The notes: a model not told the origin generated them from the letters alone. A DNA stretch of 64,000 nucleotides from Paenibacillus sp. DMB5 (GCF_001517085.1 NZ_LRAC01000132.1:1-64000), one strand, 5' to 3'. Shown: positions 32,143 through 41,185, counted from the first letter of the stretch. Translations and numbers: made by a program.

Positions 32143-32925
32143 TTAAGACTTCACATGCTTCTGCATCTGCTGGATGGCCGACTTTTCAAGCCTAGAGACC
32201 TGGGCCTGTGAAATGCCGATTTCATCCGCCACTTCCATCTGGGTTTTCCCTTCGAAGAAACGCATGGACAGAATCCGCTTCTCGCGCTGGCCCAGCTTCC
32301 GCATCGCTTCACGCAGGGCAATTTCCTCAATCCACGAGACATCCTTGTTTTTGTCGTCGCTGATCTGGTCCATCACATAGATTGGATCTCCGCCGTCATG
32401 GTAGATTGGCTCAAACAAAGAAACAGGGTCCTGGATGGCATCCAGTGCGAAAACAACATCCTCTTTCGGTACGCCAAGCGCCTGGGAGATTTCAAAAATC
32501 GTCGGCTCCCGCGAATTCTGGTTGGTCAGGCTGTCACGGACCTGAAGGGCTTTGTAGGCGATATCCCGCAGCGAACGCGAGACTCTGATCGGATTGTTGT
32601 CTCTGAGGTACCTGCGGATTTCTCCGATAATCATCGGTACCGCGTAGGTGGAGAACTTCACATTTTGCGATAAATCAAAATTATCGATGGCTTTCATCAG
32701 ACCGATGCAGCCTACCTGGAACAGATCGTCTACGAACTCTCCCCGATTGTTGAACCTTTGAATAACGCTAAGAACGAGTCTAAGGTTACCGTTAACCAAT
32801 TTCTCTCTGGCGGATCGCTCGCCCTGCTGCTGCAGCGAAGTGAACAGCTCCCGCATTTCCACGTTCGTCAGAACGGGCAGCTTGGAAGTGTCCACTCCGC
32901 AAATCTCGACTTTGTTTCGGGTCAT
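32143..32925 (-). CDS. sigG: Forespore sigma factor SigG
   Basis: SigG directs late forespore transcription. The 260-residue protein has the start MTRNKVEICGVDTSKLPVL, the typical beta-like N-terminal tail, region 2 (NLRLVLSVIQRFNNRGEFVDDLFQVG), region 3 with IRVSRSLRDIAYKALQVRD, and the region 4 HTH (TQMEVADEIGISQAQVSRLEKSAI). SD GGGAGGT. It follows sigE by 76 nt, as in all Bacillales. Confidence 0.97.
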   Translation of the reverse strand: MTRNKVEICGVDTSKLPVLTNVEMRELFTSLQQQGERSAREKLVNGNLRLVLSVIQRFNNRGEFVDDLFQVGCIGLMKAIDNFDLSQNVKFSTYAVPMIIGEIRRYLRDNNPIRVSRSLRDIAYKALQVRDSLTNQNSREPTIFEISQALGVPKEDVVFALDAIQDPVSLFEPIYHDGGDPIYVMDQISDDKNKDVSWIEEIALREAMRKLGQREKRILSMRFFEGKTQMEVADEIGISQAQVSRLEKSAIQQMQKHVKS

Positions 32926-32960
32926 GATGATTTACCTCCCAAGGAGAAACATTACTGTAC

Positions 32961-32988
32961 ATTATCTCCCCGGTCCGGCATTTTATTC
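32961..32988 (-). promoter_or_regulatory. Possible forespore (SigF/SigG-type) promoter of sigG
   Basis: On the minus strand GAATA is followed 12 nt later by GGGGAGATAAT, which fits the GGNNANANT-type -10 of SigF promoters except for one position; spacing is a little short. Expected from biology, weak from sequence. Confidence 0.3.
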
Positions 32989-33001
32989 CTTGGTTTTTTG
33001 C

Positions 33002-33721
33002 TCACACCATCTTGTTGAATTCCTTGCGCAGCCGCTTAATGATTCTCTTTTCCAGCCGCGAGATATAAGATTGCGAGATTCCCAGCAGGTCGGCAACATC
33101 CTTCTGTGTTTTTTCCTCTCCGCCGCGCAGCCCGAACCGCAGCTCCATTATCAGCCTCTCCCGCTCGCTCAGCTTTTCCAGCGCCTTCTGCAGCAGCTTG
33201 CGGTCCACCTGCTCCTCTATATTGCGGTAAATGGTGTCATTTTCCGTTCCCAGCACATCTGACAGAAGCAGCTCATTTCCGTCCCAGTCAATATTCAGCG
33301 GCTCATCAAAGGATACCTCACTGCGTGTCTTGCTGTTACGCCGCAGATACATCAGAATCTCATTCTCGATGCAGCGAGAGGCATAAGTGGCCAGCTTGAT
33401 CTTCTTGTCGGGATCGAACGTGTTAACGGCCTTGATCAGGCCAATGGCGCCAATGGAGACCAGATCCTCAATGTTGATGCCTGTATTCTCAAATTTGCGG
33501 GCGATGTAGACAACCAGCCGAAGGTTGCGTTCAATCAGCATAGCCCTCACCGCGGCGTCACCTGTCGACAGCCTCTGCAGCAGGTATTCCTCTTCTTCCC
33601 TTGTCAAAGGCGGAGGCAGAGCTTCGCTTCCCCCGATATAATAAATTTCCTGGCTTTTCAGCCCCAGCAGAAACAGCATCCGATAGTACTGCAGCTGCAG
33701 TGCAAGCTTCCATTTGACCAT
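33002..33721 (-). CDS. sigE: Mother-cell sigma factor SigE (pro-form)
   Basis: SigE runs early mother-cell gene expression and is made as an inactive precursor cleaved by SpoIIGA. The 239-residue protein starts MVKWKLALQLQYYRMLFLLG (ATG 33721, SD GGAGGAGG). It carries the hydrophobic pro-sequence up to YYIGG/SEALPPPL, where processing occurs. Region 2 (NLRLVVYIARKFENTGINIEDLVSIG) and the region 4 HTH (TQKDVADLLGISQSYISRLEKRI) follow. Longer in-frame starts run into intergenic repeats. Confidence 0.97.
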   Translation of the reverse strand: MVKWKLALQLQYYRMLFLLGLKSQEIYYIGGSEALPPPLTREEEEYLLQRLSTGDAAVRAMLIERNLRLVVYIARKFENTGINIEDLVSIGAIGLIKAVNTFDPDKKIKLATYASRCIENEILMYLRRNSKTRSEVSFDEPLNIDWDGNELLLSDVLGTENDTIYRNIEEQVDRKLLQKALEKLSERERLIMELRFGLRGGEEKTQKDVADLLGISQSYISRLEKRIIKRLRKEFNKMV

Positions 33722-33787
33722 TATTGTTCCTCCTCCAAGAAGTGCTTGGTTACCCCGGATGTCTTTAACCATCCTCTTGGGGTGATC

Positions 33788-33986
33788 CAAGTAGAAACGG
33801 CTATGCCGTCCTTCAAAGAAGGCGGTAACCGTTTCTGCGAGAAATATAAGGATGATTGATAGCGTAAAACAAATCAATTCTTATATTTCAAGTAGACACG
33901 GCTTCGCCATCCTGAACAGGACGGTATCCGGTTCTGCGAGAAAGATAAGAATCAGTGTATCATCAAACATACACGTTCTTATCTTT
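33788..33986. repeat. Two tandem copies of a structured intergenic repeat
   Basis: Copy A (33788-33888) and copy B (33889-33986) begin CAAGTAGA and share ACGGCT..GCC, TTCTGCGAGAAA and ATAAG; the period is 101 bp. Each can form small hairpins, then a long-range arm pair AAATATAAG/CTTATATTT in A and AAAGATAAG/CTTATCTTT in B. The second pair differs by a compensatory T-A to G-C change, and the hairpin CCTTC/GAAGG in A is TCCTG/CAGGA in B. Such covariation points to a selected or recently shared folded structure. They separate spoIIGA and sigE, which are normally almost adjacent. Confidence 0.75.
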
Positions 33987-33989
33987 TCA

Positions 33990-34943
33990 TCAAAGCACTG
34001 CAGCTTCAGCCGTGTGCTCTCTTTGGGCCAGGTCAGGATGTATGACCGCCCGGTATGCGCCGTCTCCCGACAGTGTCCCGCCATCCAGCCCGATGAGCAC
34101 TCTTTTACTGCAGAAGATCTCCTCACCAAGCTTTATCTTCACCAGGTCCGGCTTCAGTGCGAGCATGAATGCCGCCCCGCGGTTAATGCCCCGGTACGGC
34201 ACCAGCCTCATCCGGTCCTGCCATGCAAAAGACTGCCCGTCCGTTTCCAGCAGAAGCTGGTCTGCGCCCATTTGTGTCAGCTTTCCTTTCCAGGAGTCTG
34301 GCAGATGTCCTTCCCACAGTGATGCCTCCATCACCATGACCGGAATCCGGGTCAGAGGATCATTCAGCCGGTTGCCTGTATCAAGCAGTCCCGGACAGCT
34401 CACGCTGACACCCTCAATTTCCACAGTGACTTCACCGATGTAGGAGTCCAACTGCTCCCTGCGCACCCGTGAGGAATGGATTAGCTTAAAGAGCAGCAGC
34501 ACCACCGGCAGCATTCCAAGCACGAACCAGAAGCCGATTTTGAGCCGGTGGGCTTGGCCCCCTGTACTTGTAAACAGAATACCGTTCCAGATGTCCCCCG
34601 AGCTCTGCAGCAGGTAGTGGATGCCCAGTATCCCGCCGGCCGCCGCGAAATTGATGACATAAAACGCTCCGAGTGCACGCAGAAAGCGCTGCAGGCTGTT
34701 ATACCCGAAGGCTATCAGCAGCATCAGCACGGACAATCCGAACTTAATCATAAAGGTGTAAAGAAAAGACAGCTCCGGCACAAACATCATCACTACATAT
34801 AACGCGCCGACGAGAGCGGAGAGGGCCAGCCTCCACCAGGACACCTTGACTTTGATCTGCCACGCGGTCAGCCATATAAGCACTCCGTCGATCAGCAGAT
34901 TGGCGGCGAAAATCAAATCAATATAAACTACCAGTACTTTCAC
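33990..34943 (-). CDS. spoIIGA: Sporulation aspartic protease SpoIIGA
   Basis: SpoIIGA is the membrane protease that cleaves pro-SigE at the sporulation septum after SpoIIR signalling. The 317-residue protein has an N-terminal half with five likely membrane spans (about 3-25, 35-55, 58-80, 88-112, 135-155). The cytosolic half is a retroviral-type aspartic protease with catalytic Asp in GLLDTGN (D188). The family C-terminus with VLIGLDGGTLSGDGAYRAVIHP is intact. It heads the spoIIGA-sigE pair, but here 268 nt separate the two genes. Confidence 0.94.
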   Translation of the reverse strand: MKVLVVYIDLIFAANLLIDGVLIWLTAWQIKVKVSWWRLALSALVGALYVVMMFVPELSFLYTFMIKFGLSVLMLLIAFGYNSLQRFLRALGAFYVINFAAAGGILGIHYLLQSSGDIWNGILFTSTGGQAHRLKIGFWFVLGMLPVVLLLFKLIHSSRVRREQLDSYIGEVTVEIEGVSVSCPGLLDTGNRLNDPLTRIPVMVMEASLWEGHLPDSWKGKLTQMGADQLLLETDGQSFAWQDRMRLVPYRGINRGAAFMLALKPDLVKIKLGEEIFCSKRVLIGLDGGTLSGDGAYRAVIHPDLAQREHTAEAAVL

Positions 34944-35002
34944 CTGCCTAAGAGCTGCTGTCCTGCGGACTGAAGCAGGCTCTCTTTTTTGACGATAAGA
35001 TT

Positions 35003-35070
35003 AGTATAGAAACTCCCGCTTTCAAAGTCTGTCTAAACATGGGGGACACTCCAAAGGTTTTTTTGTCGAG
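35003..35070 (-). promoter_or_regulatory. Spo0A-type promoter region of spoIIGA
   Basis: On the minus strand TAGACA (35030-35035) is followed after 21 nt by TATACT (35003-35008). The Bacillus spoIIG promoter is known for an abnormally long spacing (22 bp) and Spo0A dependence. A 0A-box-like TTGTCGAG lies at 35063-35070 on the plus strand, about 70 bp upstream of the predicted start. Confidence 0.55.
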
Positions 35071-35100
35071 TTATAGGTGCGGGGGCAATGCATAGATATA

Positions 35101-35129
35101 AAAAGAAAAACCAGCCTGAATAGGCTGGT
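35101..35129 (-). terminator. Terminator after the rpn-like gene
   Basis: ACCAGCCT, 4-nt loop, AGGCTGGT, then TTTTTCTTTT on the minus strand. Confidence 0.88.
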
Positions 35130-35158
35130 CTCTAAAATACGGTCATTATCACAATTAT

Positions 35159-36015
35159 TCAATGCAAAGACCTGATTTCCTCTTCCGTAAGTCCGGTTGC
35201 GGCTTGGACGGCCTGCTGATCCATTCCCATCCGTAGTAAATTATTGGCAATTTCCAGCTTGGCCTGCTCCATGCCTTCTTTCCTTCCTTCTGACTTACCT
35301 TTGGCAAAGCCTTCCCTTTGCGCGCCGTCCCTTTGGGAGGCCTCATCATGCAGAACTTCTGACGGTCTTCATATCTGCGCCGGGCTTCGGGATTCTGACT
35401 CAGGTATTCCAGCGTTTCAATCGCTTTTTGCAGTGCCGGTTCATTCATCTTCAGTACCTCCCAGTTATCAGTATCTCCCTTTAAAAACAGCAGCCAGTTA
35501 ACCAGTCCTTCTTCACCGGGAACAGCAGCCTTCTTCAGCTTCGGCAATTCAAGAAAATGAATTTCTATATCATCTATGAGCGGCGCACCGCTGCTGTCCT
35601 CCAGCAGATGAAATACACTATGAGTGTGTGCATTCGGCAGCACATTATAATTTAATATATTAATCGTTATACATTTCTTGAGCTCTATATACCGGCCGCC
35701 GGTTTGCAGCTGGCTTGAATAACGTTTACTCCAGTAGTACAGCGTCCGCTTCTCCATGTCATACTGGTTGAACAGCTGCATTTCAATGTTAATCAGCCTG
35801 CCATCGACCGTCCTCGCCCAGATATCAAAGATAGACTGCTTATCCTCGGGATCATCCTTATCCGTGTAGGGGTTCAGCAGCACGACTTCCTCAAGCGGCG
35901 GTGCACCAGCATCCTGCAGTACATGGTTCAGAAAAGCCAGCAGAACATCCTTGTTGCCTTCACTTGCAAAAATTCGTTTGAACACAAAATCCACCCGGGG
36001 ATCAAGCAGCTCCAT
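35159..36015 (-). pseudogene. Rpn-family PD-(D/E)XK nuclease, frame broken by one base
   Basis: Rpn/YhgA-like proteins are PD-(D/E)XK nucleases once called transposases and linked to recombination. From MELLDPRVDFVFKRIFAS (ATG 36015) the frame shows the family core: LNPYTDKDDPEDKQSIFDIWART, then GRLINIEMQ with the ExQ catalytic pair. Near 35351-35358 the frame shifts. The other frame then reads HDEASQRDGAQREGFAKG, a Lys/Glu-rich helix and LLRMGMDQQAV, which is the normal C-terminus, to a stop at 35159. One added base gives 285 residues. It is inserted between ftsZ and spoIIGA, with its own terminator, and is probably a mobile or accessory gene. The indel may be a sequencing error. Confidence 0.8.
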
Positions 36016-36058
36016 TGGTTCATCCGCTCCCGTTATCCGCATTATATCAGCTGAAAAA

Positions 36059-36108
36059 GCAAAAAAACACCGCATCCTTCCCGGCTTTCCAGCCGGGGGA
36101 TACGGTGC
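36059..36108 (-). terminator. Terminator after ftsZ
   Basis: CACCGTATCC pairs with GGATGCGGTG, enclosing an inner CCCGGCT/AGCCGGG stem, followed by seven T on the minus strand, 26 nt past the stop. Confidence 0.9.
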
Positions 36109-36133
36109 TTCCGTATGAAATATTTACAGTTGT

Positions 36134-37255
36134 CTAATCGTTACTGCCGCGTGTGCGGTTGCGCAGAAAGGTCGGAATATCAAGCTGGTCAGAGGCTGTC
36201 TGATTACCGAACGGACGCAGATTGTTGCTGTTGTTCTTATCGGCAGCAGGAGCAGGTTCACTGCTGACCGCCGGACGGCGGGTCTGTGAAACCGGTGAAG
36301 GCTTGTGTTCGAACCCGGTAGCGATAACCGTTACCTTGATTTCGTCCTTCATGCTTTCCTCAATAATGGCACCAAAAATCATATTAACTTCAGGGTCGGA
36401 AGCAGCGGTAACGATCTCAGCCGCTTCATTTACCTCATACAATGAGAGGTTGGAGCCGCCTGTAATATTCATAATTACACCGCGCGCACCTTCGATTGAA
36501 GTCTCAAGCAGCGGGCTCATAATGGCTTTGCGGGCTGCTTCAGAAGCACGGTTCTCGCCGGTGGCAATACCGATTCCCATAAGCGCAGAACCACGTTCGG
36601 TCATGATCGTCTTCACATCAGCAAAGTCAAGGTTAATCAGGCCGGGAACCTGAATAAGGTCAGAGATCCCCTGTACAGCCTGGCGGAGCACATTATCCGC
36701 TTCACGGAATGCCTCCAGCATCGGAGTTTTCTTGTCTACAATTTCCAGGAGCCGGTCATTCGGAATAACAATCAGTGTATCGACCTTTTCCTTGAGCGCT
36801 TCAATTCCAAGTTCTGCCTGATTAGCACGTTTTCTGCCTTCAAAAGTGAACGGGCGGGTCACGACGCCTACGGTCAATGCTCCGCATTCTCTGGCGATCT
36901 CGGCAATCACAGGCGCTGCGCCGGTACCTGTACCGCCGCCCATTCCTGCGGTAACGAAGACCATATCTGCACCCTTAAGCGTATTTGAAATCAGATCGCG
37001 GGACTCCTCGGCCGCTTTCTTGCCTACTTCAGGATTGGCGCCTGCGCCAAGTCCCCGGGTAAGCTTGTCCCCGATTTGCAGTTTATGCTCCGATTTGGCC
37101 ATATGCAGCGCTTGGGCATCTGTATTAACTGTGATGAACTCAACACCCTGAACGCCGTTTTCAATCATCCGGTTGACAGCATTGCTTCCGCCGCCGCCTA
37201 CGCCGATGACCTTAATTTGCGCCAAGCTCTCCATTTCAAAATCAAATTCCAACAT
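36134..37255 (-). CDS. ftsZ: Cell-division GTPase FtsZ
   Basis: FtsZ is the tubulin homologue that forms the Z ring. The 373-residue protein has the T1 loop IGVGGGGSNAVNRM, the tubulin signature GMGGGTGTGAAP, the T7 catalytic loop NLDFADVKTIM, a flexible Asn/Ala/Pro linker (about 315-355) and the conserved C-terminal peptide LDIPTFLRNRT for FtsA/SepF. Complete. It is 64 nt downstream of ftsA. Confidence 0.98.
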   Translation of the reverse strand: MLEFDFEMESLAQIKVIGVGGGGSNAVNRMIENGVQGVEFITVNTDAQALHMAKSEHKLQIGDKLTRGLGAGANPEVGKKAAEESRDLISNTLKGADMVFVTAGMGGGTGTGAAPVIAEIARECGALTVGVVTRPFTFEGRKRANQAELGIEALKEKVDTLIVIPNDRLLEIVDKKTPMLEAFREADNVLRQAVQGISDLIQVPGLINLDFADVKTIMTERGSALMGIGIATGENRASEAARKAIMSPLLETSIEGARGVIMNITGGSNLSLYEVNEAAEIVTAASDPEVNMIFGAIIEESMKDEIKVTVIATGFEHKPSPVSQTRRPAVSSEPAPAADKNNSNNLRPFGNQTASDQLDIPTFLRNRTRGSND

Positions 37256-37319
37256 ATTGATTCCATCTCCCCCTTGAATAGTGCTTGGATGGCCGGTCCA
37301 AGTATATCTGGACTTACAC

Positions 37320-38585
37320 TTATATGAATTCGCTAAACATGTTCTTAATACGCTCCATCAGCCCCGGCTTCTTGTCGATCTCCTGGGTTGGAGCAGCGCT
37401 TTGCTTGCTTCGGTTGACCGTTTTCTTATTCGCGCTTCCGCCGGTATTGCCGCGAACGCGGAAACGGCGGACGACATTATGCAGAATACCTACACCCCCG
37501 GTGAAGCCCGGGTCGCGCACTCCGATATAGTCAGGAACAGCAATACGTACCGAAGCCGCTAACTCAGACTGGGCCGCCTTCAGGACACCCGGCATCGATA
37601 CAGTACCACCCGTAAGTATATAACCTCCGGGGAGCTCATTGTAACCCAGCCGCTTAACTTCCTGGCGGATCAGTTGAAATATTTCCTGGACTCTCGGCTC
37701 GATAATCGCTGCCAGATCCTCCTGGTTAAATTCCTTTTCCACATTGCTGCCGATACGGAGCACTTTGAACACGACATCTGAGGCGGCATCATCGATCCAG
37801 GCACAGCCGTACTTCAGCTTAACCTTCTCCGCCTGATCCGTAAGTGTACGGAGTCCGTAGGCAATATCATTCGTTACAAATTCTCCGCCGATGGGGATCG
37901 TGGAAGTGGCACAAAGGGAACCTTCTTCATATACGGCTATCGTCGTGGAGCCTGCACCGATATCGACCAGTACCGAACCCATCGACTTCTCATCTTTGGA
38001 CAGCGCCAATCCGCCGGCTCCAAGAGACATCAGTACAAGATCCTTCACCTTCAGCCCTGATTTCTCTACACAACGAAGCAGATTATGTATCGGCGTTTTC
38101 GCCCCGGTTATAATCGTCGCCTCAACCTCCAGGCGCACACCGATCATGCCGCGGGGGTCCTGGATTCCTTCCAGACCGTCAACGATATACTGCTTGGCGA
38201 CAACATCGATCACTTCACGCTCAGGCGGCATTGCAATAACCTCTGCCGCTTTGATCACACGATCGATGTCCTCTTCGCCAATCTCCCGGTCTTCATTCTG
38301 GACGGCCACGACGCCGTGGCTGGATTGCAGACCGATATGGTTGCCGGAAATCCCGACATAGACCTCGGATATTTGAATACCGACCATCTGCTCCGCGTGC
38401 TCCACGGCGCTTCTGATCGATTGCACAGTCTGATCGATATCTACAATCGCACCCTTGCGTATCCCTTCCGAATCAGCAGATCCAACGCCAATAATATTAA
38501 AGGTTCCATTAGTAACTTCCCCGATTATTGCCCGCACTTTGGATGTACCGATGTCCAAACTAACAATGATGTCATTGTTGCTCAA
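37320..38585 (-). CDS. ftsA: Cell-division protein FtsA
   Basis: FtsA is the actin-fold membrane tether of FtsZ. The 421-residue protein starts MSNNDIIVSLDIGTSKVRAIIGE at a TTG with SD AGGAGGTG 9 nt upstream. It has the phosphate-1 and -2 motifs (SLDIGTSKV; VLVDIGAGSTTIAVYEEG), the adenosine motif YILTGGTVSMPG, and a C-terminal amphipathic membrane helix (GLMERIKNMFSEFI). Normal length. Confidence 0.97.
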   Translation of the reverse strand: MSNNDIIVSLDIGTSKVRAIIGEVTNGTFNIIGVGSADSEGIRKGAIVDIDQTVQSIRSAVEHAEQMVGIQISEVYVGISGNHIGLQSSHGVVAVQNEDREIGEEDIDRVIKAAEVIAMPPEREVIDVVAKQYIVDGLEGIQDPRGMIGVRLEVEATIITGAKTPIHNLLRCVEKSGLKVKDLVLMSLGAGGLALSKDEKSMGSVLVDIGAGSTTIAVYEEGSLCATSTIPIGGEFVTNDIAYGLRTLTDQAEKVKLKYGCAWIDDAASDVVFKVLRIGSNVEKEFNQEDLAAIIEPRVQEIFQLIRQEVKRLGYNELPGGYILTGGTVSMPGVLKAAQSELAASVRIAVPDYIGVRDPGFTGGVGILHNVVRRFRVRGNTGGSANKKTVNRSKQSAAPTQEIDKKPGLMERIKNMFSEFI

Positions 38586-38933
38586 GCCCTATGGCACCTC
38601 CTGTTATAATCATAATAAAAGTTGATGCTGAAGAAACACACGGTTTCCCTAGCCGGGAAGCTTCTCTGTACATATTCAACATCACGATTCCTTTCCCTCT
38701 TTTTTCTACAATTTTTTTGAATGGGATAATATGGTGGAATGCCGGGTTTTATAGTGAGTATCTTTTTAATAGTCCGGCGCTGCTCTTCCTCCCGCAAGAA
38801 ATATAAGGATAAAAAGAAAAAAGCAACCATTTCCAGGCCTTATTCTCAAAAAATCCGCAGAAAAAAGAGGGATACACCTTATTGCCCGTAACTCCGATTG
38901 TAGCATTTTTTCCGTATCATTAGTAGGGACTAT
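38586..38933. other. 348-nt divIB-ftsA spacer with a repeat fragment
   Basis: No credible gene; an 82-codon open frame here has no SD or family resemblance. At 38794-38810 it contains GCAAGAAATATAAGGAT, the same core as the structured repeats at 33788 and 21703, but without the pairing CTTATATTT arm, so it is probably a truncated copy. I see no clear SigA or SigH promoter for ftsA. Confidence 0.5.
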
Positions 38934-39689
38934 TTACTCTTGTATGTCACTTGTGTCCTGGGTATCTGCCACGAAAGGCACATACGTATCAGCTTCCAGC
39001 ATCTTGATCAGTCCGGGCTCCTCGGTCTCAATCACCTGGTTCAGGTATTCCACCTTATCCTTCAGCAGCGAGATTGCTGTAATCACCTCGAAATGCGAAC
39101 GGGTGTACAGCTTGATGCGGTCCGGAAAAGATAGAGTCGGTGAAGGGACGATCTCGGAGATGTCACTGGTCAATTCATTTGGAATACCGGCTAAAGCCTG
39201 GGAGAGCTTGGACTTATTGGGATCTTCTTCCTTCCAGCCGGTCAGAATCGGCTTCTCTACCGCTATCCCGGTGTCATTCACCTTAACGGCAGCTCCACTG
39301 GACAGTATGGCTTCAAGAATCCCCTGCTGATCAAGCTCGTAGGCTACAGCCGGGAACTCTTCAATGGTAATGTTGACAACCCCCGGGAAATTCTTAACCA
39401 CGGTGGCCTCCTTGATGGTTTTAAGCCCCTTCAACGAATCTTCCACAGAATCAGCTGAGGCTGCGAAAAACTGTCCGCCGATTACCAGGCCGCTTCTCTC
39501 CAGCAATTCCTCACGGGTAGTGTATTTATTACCCTGAAAATTGATTTCCGTGATGCGGCTGACCGAGGACCGGAAAAAGATTACGGCCAGCAGCGCTATG
39601 AAAAGCAGCAGCAGAATGACAGTTATTTTGCGGCTCATTTTTTTTACAGGCTTGTCCTCTTTTAGACGAGGCAGTCGGGTTTTAGGCAT
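38934..39689 (-). CDS. divIB: Cell-division protein DivIB (FtsQ)
   Basis: DivIB is a bitopic divisome protein that works with FtsL and DivIC. The 251-residue protein starts MPKTRLPRLKED (ATG 39689, SD GGAG). It has a basic cytosolic tail, one membrane span (about 18-40), and the extracellular POTRA domain beginning ITEINFQGNKYTTREELLERSGL, then the FtsQ beta domain. The C-terminus is short and acidic. The upstream extension is not conserved. Confidence 0.93.
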   Translation of the reverse strand: MPKTRLPRLKEDKPVKKMSRKITVILLLLFIALLAVIFFRSSVSRITEINFQGNKYTTREELLERSGLVIGGQFFAASADSVEDSLKGLKTIKEATVVKNFPGVVNITIEEFPAVAYELDQQGILEAILSSGAAVKVNDTGIAVEKPILTGWKEEDPNKSKLSQALAGIPNELTSDISEIVPSPTLSFPDRIKLYTRSHFEVITAISLLKDKVEYLNQVIETEEPGLIKMLEADTYVPFVADTQDTSDIQE

Positions 39690-39753
39690 TCTCATTTCTC
39701 CGTAATAAGGCCCTGTCTCCTTCCCTGGCCGAAGCCGAAGGAGACAGGGAGCT

Positions 39754-41037
39754 TTAATTGGCCAAATCAAGGGGACCCGGTACAGGTACTTTGCGACTGA
39801 TGCGTGCACCCAGCTTCTGAAACAGCAGCTCGATGCCGTCATACCCGCGGTCGATGTGGTGCGCCTGCTCAACAATAGTAGTTCCCTGTGCTGCGAGACC
39901 GGCGATCACCAGGGCGGCTCCGGCCCGCAGGTCCGTTGCTTCCACTGTTGCCCCGTATAATCTCTGGACACCGCGGATAAATGCGCGGTTCAGGTCTGTG
40001 GAGATATCCGCACCCATCCGGGCCATCTCCTCCACATGCTTGAAGCGGCCCTCGAATACCGTCTCTTTAATGACACTGAAACCGTCGGCCAGCGACAGCA
40101 GTACCATCACCTGAGACTGCAGATCCGTCGGAAAGGAGGGATACGGCGATGTCACAATCCGCTCTACCGCACGCGGACGCCCCATACAGCTGACATTAAT
40201 TATATCATTGCAGACTGTAATTTGAACACCTGCCCGCCTCAGCACATGAATGAGCGAGGTCAAATGTCCTGCATTGGTGTGGGTCAGTGTGACACTTCCG
40301 CGTGTTGCAGCAGCGGCAATCATGACCGTGCCGGCAACGATCCGGTCAGGGATGACCTCATACGTACAGGGATAGAGCTTCTCGACACCCCGGATAGTGA
40401 TGGTATCGGTGCCAGCGCCGATTATCTGGGCGCCCATCGCATTCAGGAAATTCTGCAAATCCTGGATTTCCGGCTCTCTGGCCGCACCTGATATCGTAGT
40501 CGTGCCCTCAGCCATTGCCGCCGCCATCATAATATTCTCTGTGGCACCGACACTGGGATAATCAAGATGAATGTCGCTCCCTGTCAGCCTGCCGGCCCGG
40601 CAGGAAATCCTCCCGCTAGTCTCCTCAATCTCAGCCCCCAGCAGCTTGAGGCCCTGCAGGTGAAGGTCAATCTTGCGCTCCCCGATCGCACAGCCGCCCG
40701 GCTGATAGATCGTCACCTCACCAAATCTGGCCAATAAGGGTCCCATTAAAAAAATGGAAGACCGCATCTGCCGCATTAAATCCTCCGGAACATGGGAAGT
40801 GCTTAAGGTTGACGTATCCATTGTTACCGTTTCTTCCTCATGCACAGCCCTGCAGCCCAGCCGTCCCAAAATGTTCAGCATAGTCTCGATGTCCAGCAGC
40901 TTCGGCACATTATGCAGTGAGTGAACTCCTTCGGCCAGCAGGCTTGCCGCCAGGATTGGCAGAGCCGCATTTTTTGCTCCATGGATACGTATGGTGCCTG
41001 ACAGGGGACTTCCACCCTCAATCACCAATTTGTCCAA
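39754..41037 (-). CDS. murA: UDP-N-acetylglucosamine 1-carboxyvinyltransferase
   Basis: MurA adds enolpyruvate to UDP-GlcNAc, the first committed step of peptidoglycan synthesis and the fosfomycin target. I choose TTG 41037 (start LDKLVIEGGSPLSGTI) because SD GGAGGTGA lies 4 nt upstream; longer frames start in the spacer. The 427-residue protein has the KNAALPILAA motif, the catalytic Cys in PGGCAIGERKIDLH and RAGAALVIAGLAA. Bacillus has murB at this position; here a murA copy occupies it, between murG and divIB. Confidence 0.95.
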   Translation of the reverse strand: MDKLVIEGGSPLSGTIRIHGAKNAALPILAASLLAEGVHSLHNVPKLLDIETMLNILGRLGCRAVHEEETVTMDTSTLSTSHVPEDLMRQMRSSIFLMGPLLARFGEVTIYQPGGCAIGERKIDLHLQGLKLLGAEIEETSGRISCRAGRLTGSDIHLDYPSVGATENIMMAAAMAEGTTTISGAAREPEIQDLQNFLNAMGAQIIGAGTDTITIRGVEKLYPCTYEVIPDRIVAGTVMIAAAATRGSVTLTHTNAGHLTSLIHVLRRAGVQITVCNDIINVSCMGRPRAVERIVTSPYPSFPTDLQSQVMVLLSLADGFSVIKETVFEGRFKHVEEMARMGADISTDLNRAFIRGVQRLYGATVEATDLRAGAALVIAGLAAQGTTIVEQAHHIDRGYDGIELLFQKLGARISRKVPVPGPLDLAN

Positions 41038-41170
41038 TGTATCACCTCCGAGATTACCGCTCACCCACAACCGGCTTCTCCCGACCAAAACCTGTGAAAC
41101 GCCCCTGGTACAAGAGTATACGCGTAGGCATCTCACCCTGCGGGAAGAACCATGGGTGATTGTCACGATT

Positions 41171-41185
41171 ATAGGATTATCCTAT
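41171..41185. promoter_or_regulatory. Perfect 15-bp palindrome upstream of murA
   Basis: ATAGGAT-T-ATCCTAT in the 221-nt murG-murA spacer, about 135 nt before the murA start. It has operator-like symmetry but no known consensus that I recognise. The rest of the spacer holds no gene. Confidence 0.4.
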
